NCBI GenBank assembly: GCA_002348425.1
Contig: DEBE01000217.1
Coordinates: forward strand, 1 to 9,664
Direction: 5' to 3'
Length of the DNA: 9,664 bases
Origin: Alphaproteobacteria bacterium UBA2964
GTDB lineage: Bacteria; Pseudomonadota; Alphaproteobacteria; MPNO01; UBA2964
Position numbers and translations under genes: made by a program. The number at the start of each line of letters is the position of its first letter. Within the stretch, counting starts at the first letter, position 1. The notes beneath the pieces are model-generated. The model saw nothing but the letters and a program-made list of their open reading frames with translations, was not told where the DNA came from and did not search any database. Positions 6,066-9,664 of this stretch are shown piece after piece.

Positions 6066-7856
6066 ATGCCTGATTTAACAAAATTTGACCGGCCTATTAA
6101 CGTTGGAAATCCCAAGATGGGCTGGGCTAGTGACGTTGCCGCGGAAATGCTTCGTCGTATGGGTATCAAATACTTATCAATGAACCCGGGCGCAAGCTAT
6201 CGGGGTTTTCATGACTCGATTGTCAATTATTTGGGGAATGATGATCCACAAATGATCCTTTGTTTGCATGAGGATCATGCGGTTCACATAGCCCAAGGTT
6301 ATGCGAAAGCAACCGACGAACCTATGGGTTGTATTTTACATTCAAATGTTGGCCTTTTGCACGGCATGATGGGAATATTTAACGCTTGGTGCAATCGAGT
6401 GCCCATGGTCGTTATGGGTGCGACAGGACCGGTGGATGTCATGAAGCGGCGTCCTTGGATTGACTGGATTCACACGGCAAAAGATCAGGGTGCCTTGATC
6501 CGAAATTTTGTCAAATACGATGACGAACCTCGATCTGCTCAAGCGTTAGCCGAAACCATGGTTAGGGTGAATAAAACTATCCGTACGGCGCCTACAGCCC
6601 CTGCTTACGTCTGCCTAGATGCTGGGTTACAAGAGTCAGAAATTGACCCTGAAATGAAACTACCTGATGTTTCGCGATTTCTTCCACCACCACCAACTCC
6701 CGCTCCACAACAGAGTGTCGATGAGGCAGCTGATCTTTTGGTTAATGCGAAAAACCCTGTGATTATGATGGGACGCCTCAAGCGGGAAGAGAAGGGGTGG
6801 AACGACCGAATAAAACTCGCTGAACTTGTTGGTGCAGGTGTTGCTACAGATATGAAAACAGGCGCAGCATTTCCTACGGACCATCCCCTACATTTAGCAC
6901 CTCCGAGTAATCGACCAAGAGAAGAAGCTGAATTAGAAATAAAGAATGCAGACGTAATTCTTGATCTTAATTGGGTGGATTTAGCGGGCACTTTTAAATT
7001 GATCTTTGGACGAGATGAGATAAATGCAAAGGTTATCCATGTATCTATGGATTCCATGATACATAATGGTTGGACAACTGATCATATGGGAATGCCGATT
7101 GGTGATGTTACAATGCTGGCTGAACCTGAACCAGTTGTTGAACAGCTTATCGAGGCAATTGAAAATCGTCTCAGCGATGGAAGTCGATGGGACGGCAAAA
7201 ATAAGGGCCGAACGGCCGACCCCGATACAACCTACGAAATGTTGGACCAGAGTGATAGTATTTCTGTTGAGGCTGTTACTCTGTGTATGAATGAGGTCCG
7301 CAAGGGGCGCAACTTGACATTAACTAATGTTACCATTGGTTGGGCGGCTGACGGATACCATTTCACACATCCACTGGATTATCTCGGAAATGATGGCGGC
7401 GGCGGATTGGCCTCTGGAACTGGCACAGCCATTGGAGCAGGTCTGGCTCTAGCTGACACTGATAGAACAGTTGTTGCAGTGTTAGGGGATGGGGACACCA
7501 TGCAAGGGAGTTCATCCCTCTGGACTGCGGCTCACTATAGCATTCCGGTGTTATTTGTTATTTCTAATAATCGCTCTAATTTTAATGATGAAATTCATCA
7601 GGAGACGGTAGCAAAGATGCGTGATCGCCCGGTGGAAAATCGATGGATTGGACAACGAATAGACGACCCTACCGTTTCAATTGAGCGCTATGCAGCGTCC
7701 CTTGGCGTCGAATCGGCTGGTCCCATTGAGACTGTTAAAGACCTAGTTCCTGCTTTAGAGCATGCATTATCGGTTGTTGAATCAGGCAAACCATACCTTC
7801 TAAATGTCCATGTTGATAAAGGCTATGCAGTTCCTCCGCCCGCGCGTGAAGCTTAA
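6066..7856 (+). CDS. ThDP-dependent enzyme, tandem paralogue B, 596 aa
   Basis: Close paralogue of the product starting at 4244: hand alignment of residues 1-200 gives 59 mismatches, about 70% identity without gaps. AGGAG (6055-6059) lies six bases before the ATG. It keeps Glu69 in HED, the NPGASYRGFHDS motif (40-51), WIDWIHTAKDQG (131-142), GDGD (474-477) and NN (501-502), so both copies look catalytically competent. Differences concentrate at 171-180 and 191-200, and in a proline-rich linker at 205-214 (FLPPPPTPAP). The 501-529 region is nearly identical to its neighbour. The pair may form a hetero-oligomer or act on related substrates; neither is shown by the sequence. Only 22 bases separate the two genes, and the stop overlaps the next ATG (TAATG). 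A recent tandem duplication is unlikely, as the nucleotide sequences differ widely at third positions. Confidence 0.92.
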   Translation: MPDLTKFDRPINVGNPKMGWASDVAAEMLRRMGIKYLSMNPGASYRGFHDSIVNYLGNDDPQMILCLHEDHAVHIAQGYAKATDEPMGCILHSNVGLLHGMMGIFNAWCNRVPMVVMGATGPVDVMKRRPWIDWIHTAKDQGALIRNFVKYDDEPRSAQALAETMVRVNKTIRTAPTAPAYVCLDAGLQESEIDPEMKLPDVSRFLPPPPTPAPQQSVDEAADLLVNAKNPVIMMGRLKREEKGWNDRIKLAELVGAGVATDMKTGAAFPTDHPLHLAPPSNRPREEAELEIKNADVILDLNWVDLAGTFKLIFGRDEINAKVIHVSMDSMIHNGWTTDHMGMPIGDVTMLAEPEPVVEQLIEAIENRLSDGSRWDGKNKGRTADPDTTYEMLDQSDSISVEAVTLCMNEVRKGRNLTLTNVTIGWAADGYHFTHPLDYLGNDGGGGLASGTGTAIGAGLALADTDRTVVAVLGDGDTMQGSSSLWTAAHYSIPVLFVISNNRSNFNDEIHQETVAKMRDRPVENRWIGQRIDDPTVSIERYAASLGVESAGPIETVKDLVPALEHALSVVESGKPYLLNVHVDKGYAVPPPAREA

Positions 7857-8302
7857 TGTCATCGCGGAACAAAGGAGAGAATCTTGGAGAGCGAGCTTTG
7901 GCCAGGGAGCAGGTTTATCTTTGTATAATGACGAATGTGAAAAGTCTGCCAGAGGGTATGCCTCCGAGAGATAGCCTCATGCATGATCATAAAATTTATC
8001 TGCGTGACCTAGAACGTCGAGGATTGTTGTTTGGTGCCGGTCGGCTGGTTAATGAAGAAGAAGGCGAAAACGCCGATATCGGTCATGGTATGTTAGTCAT
8101 TCGGGCGAAAACCCGTTCTGAAGCTGAAGAAATCGCATTCCAAGAACCTTTTACCAAAGGTGGCTATCGAACAATGGTATTGTATCCCTGGCAGCGAAAC
8201 GAGGGTAGCGTGGATATTTCAATTCGGCTCATGGATTCTGTCTTAGAAATTGACAACAGGACTTACGACCTTATTCCCAGAGGTGTTGAAGTGAGAACAT
8301 GA
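7856..8302 (+). CDS. YCII-family protein, 148 aa
   Basis: A small alpha/beta protein resembling the YCII (YciI) family, a ferredoxin-like fold seen in uncharacterised proteins and in a few aromatic-pathway enzymes such as TftG. Supporting features are a beta strand at VYLCIMTN (20-27), the H-x3-L helix motif (His45-Leu49, in a HDH cluster), GLLFGAGRL (56-64), a second strand GMLVIRA (78-84), and the EAEEIAFQEPFTKGG stretch (89-103). The last resembles the family DPF motif, with Glu97 in place of Asp. The ATG overlaps the preceding TAA by one base, indicating coupling. The next in-frame ATG, at 7928, would cut into the first strand, so the longer form is preferred. N-terminal residues 1-18 are charged and outside the usual fold. 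Residues after about 118 form an extra C-terminal piece. Its role is unknown: it may be a small lyase or isomerase of the pathway, or a structural partner of the ThDP enzymes. Confidence 0.75.
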   Translation: MSSRNKGENLGERALAREQVYLCIMTNVKSLPEGMPPRDSLMHDHKIYLRDLERRGLLFGAGRLVNEEEGENADIGHGMLVIRAKTRSEAEEIAFQEPFTKGGYRTMVLYPWQRNEGSVDISIRLMDSVLEIDNRTYDLIPRGVEVRT

Positions 8303-8342
8303 TATTCTTGGTTAGATCAGTAAAGCAAAAGGTTAAATCGTG

Positions 8343-9664
8343 ATGAATGAAGGCCCGCCAATTCGTAAAGCAAATACTCGCTACCAGTCGGACGTGATTG
8401 TAGACATGATTAAGCTCTATGATTTCCCGGCAATTCCATTAAACCCCGGTGCGAGCTATCGTGGTCTGCACGATAGTCTTGTTAACTATGGCGAAGACGA
8501 TCCGCCAATGATTTTGTGTAACCATGAAAAACTCGCGGTGCAGATAGCGCACGGTTACGCGAAGGCAACCGGGAAACCGATGCCAGCAATTGTCCATAAT
8601 GTGGTGGGTTTGTTGCATGCACCACTCGCTGTTTATTATGCCTATATTGATCGGTGCCCAGTGTTTCTCATGGGTGCAACGGGACCCATGGACGAAAAAT
8701 TACGTCGTCCATTCATAGATTGGATTCATACTGCATTTGCTCAAGGCTCGGCAATCCGTGATTATACCAAATGGGATTATCAACCTGCCAGTGTGCATGG
8801 GGTCGCTGATTCATTTGCGCGTGCTTACTCAATCATGATGACTGAGCCTCAAGGGCCAGTTTACATGGTTTACGATGCAGGTTTACAGGAAGCTGAATTA
8901 ACTGAAAAAGTTCAAATACCGTCGGCAGATGCCGTTAAGGTGCCACCACGTCTTGCGGCAGATCCAAAGCTAATTGGTGAAGCTGCCGATGTGTTGGTAG
9001 ACGCTGAATACCCGGTGCTTCTTACTGAGTATGCGGCACGGGCACCGATTGGCTTCGGGGATACGGTCGAGCTCGCAGAAATAACAGGCGCAGCTGTTTA
9101 TGATATTAACAAGCGCTTAGGATTTCCAAATCAGCATCCGCTCAGTGTTTCGATGCATGCTGATGCCTTTGAAGGTGCCGACTTGGTGGTGGCTCTAGAC
9201 GTTGTGGATTGGACAAGAGGTTCGCATAAACCAAACTGGGAAACCCGAGAAGTAGAGGCTATTACCACGCCTGATTGCAAGTGGATCGATATAGGTTTTG
9301 CCGATATAGAGATCAGCAAGTGGGCGACTGATTATAATAAACATCATAATTGGGACTTGAGGATATTGTCCGATACTGCCAATGCAATACCGGCCCTAGC
9401 GGCAGCTTGCCGTTCCCGTGTCAAATCTGACCCAAAACTTGCAAAGAGAATTGAAGAACGGAAGCAGTTGATTGGCGAAAAACATGCGGGTCAATGGGCT
9501 AAATGGCAGGAGCAGGTCAAGGACACCTGGGACCAGATGCCCATGCACGAAGCTCGGATGGCGACGGAAGTGTGGGAAGCCATCAAAGAAGAGGATTGGG
9601 TCCTGACAGCCGGCACACTTAAGGACTGGGTTCGCAAAGTCTGGAATTTCGATAAACCCTATCA
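8343..9664 (+). CDS. ThDP-dependent enzyme, 3' end outside window
   Basis: This open frame of 440 codons continues past the right edge. ATG at 8343 and an adjacent in-frame GTG at 8340 are both possible starts after an in-frame TAA (8334-8336). AAAGG (8328-8332) is spaced better for the GTG, so the N-terminus is uncertain by one residue. It shares the PYR signature with the upstream pair: LNPGASYRGLHDS (33-45), HEK with presumed catalytic Glu62, AHGYAKATGKP, and RRPFIDWIHTA. It differs by having HNVVGLLHAP where the others have HSNVGL. A Trp-rich, charged helical region lies before the PP domain (about 390-430), resembling the helix of the 573-aa enzyme rather than the 4244 and 6066 products. 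The PP domain begins near residue 430 and its GDG...NN motif is not visible. It lies 40 bases after the YCII gene, so it probably belongs to the same operon. Confidence 0.9.
   Translation, partial: MNEGPPIRKANTRYQSDVIVDMIKLYDFPAIPLNPGASYRGLHDSLVNYGEDDPPMILCNHEKLAVQIAHGYAKATGKPMPAIVHNVVGLLHAPLAVYYAYIDRCPVFLMGATGPMDEKLRRPFIDWIHTAFAQGSAIRDYTKWDYQPASVHGVADSFARAYSIMMTEPQGPVYMVYDAGLQEAELTEKVQIPSADAVKVPPRLAADPKLIGEAADVLVDAEYPVLLTEYAARAPIGFGDTVELAEITGAAVYDINKRLGFPNQHPLSVSMHADAFEGADLVVALDVVDWTRGSHKPNWETREVEAITTPDCKWIDIGFADIEISKWATDYNKHHNWDLRILSDTANAIPALAAACRSRVKSDPKLAKRIEERKQLIGEKHAGQWAKWQEQVKDTWDQMPMHEARMATEVWEAIKEEDWVLTAGTLKDWVRKVWNFDKPY

Noticed and set aside
6605..7057. 150-codon minus-strand open frame
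   Set aside because: It is fully antisense to the 6066-7856 ThDP gene, serine- and arginine-rich without recognisable motifs, and lacks a plausible genomic context.
4244..7856. Split subunits (as in sulfopyruvate decarboxylase ComD/ComE)
   Set aside because: Both proteins contain complete PYR and PP domains with their own catalytic residues, so neither is a half-enzyme.
7871..7886. Strong AAAGGAGAG followed by TTG as an alternative start for the YCII gene
   Set aside because: The TTG at 7884 is out of frame with the YCII protein and would give only about 14 codons.
1410..9664. Naming the genes ilvB, mdlC, gcl or similar
   Set aside because: The superfamily is clear, but the motifs of the specific enzymes were not recognised, so a symbol would overstate the evidence.

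Overview
The window looks like a bacterial catabolic gene cluster, probably from a Gram-negative (proteobacterial, perhaps marine) genome. The genome assignment is a weak inference. It rests on dense co-oriented genes, purine-rich ribosome binding sites, moderate G+C (mid-40s percent by eye) and the protein families. No RNA genes, insertion sequences, CRISPR arrays or phage genes were seen.

Layout: a minus-strand gene (1085 down to 1, cut by the window edge) encodes a thiamine diphosphate (ThDP) enzyme of the acetolactate synthase/benzoylformate decarboxylase superfamily. A 324-base AT-rich divergent intergenic region (1086-1409) carries two short dyads and promoter-like hexamers. A plus-strand operon follows, with tight spacing or overlaps: a 573-aa ThDP enzyme (1410-3131); an FMN-dependent alpha-hydroxy acid dehydrogenase starting at TTG (3156-4247); two tandem ThDP paralogues of 599 and 596 aa (4244-6043, 6066-7856), about 70% identical over their first 200 residues by hand count; a small YCII-family protein (7856-8302); and another ThDP enzyme cut by the right edge (8343-9664).

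How the genes may work together: five ThDP enzymes in under 10 kb, next to an enzyme that turns 2-hydroxy acids into 2-keto acids, suggest a pathway in which a 2-hydroxy acid is oxidised and the keto acid is then decarboxylated, cleaved or ligated. This resembles the mandelate pathway (MdlB plus MdlC) or glycolate oxidase plus glyoxylate carboligase. The substrate cannot be read from the sequence. Four of the five ThDP enzymes share the signature N/T-PG-A/S-S-Y/F-RG-x-HDS and a DWIH-T/S-A motif where the fifth has a W-T-Q-E-M segment. They therefore form one divergent subfamily with a probably distinct active site. Ordinary substrates should not be assumed.
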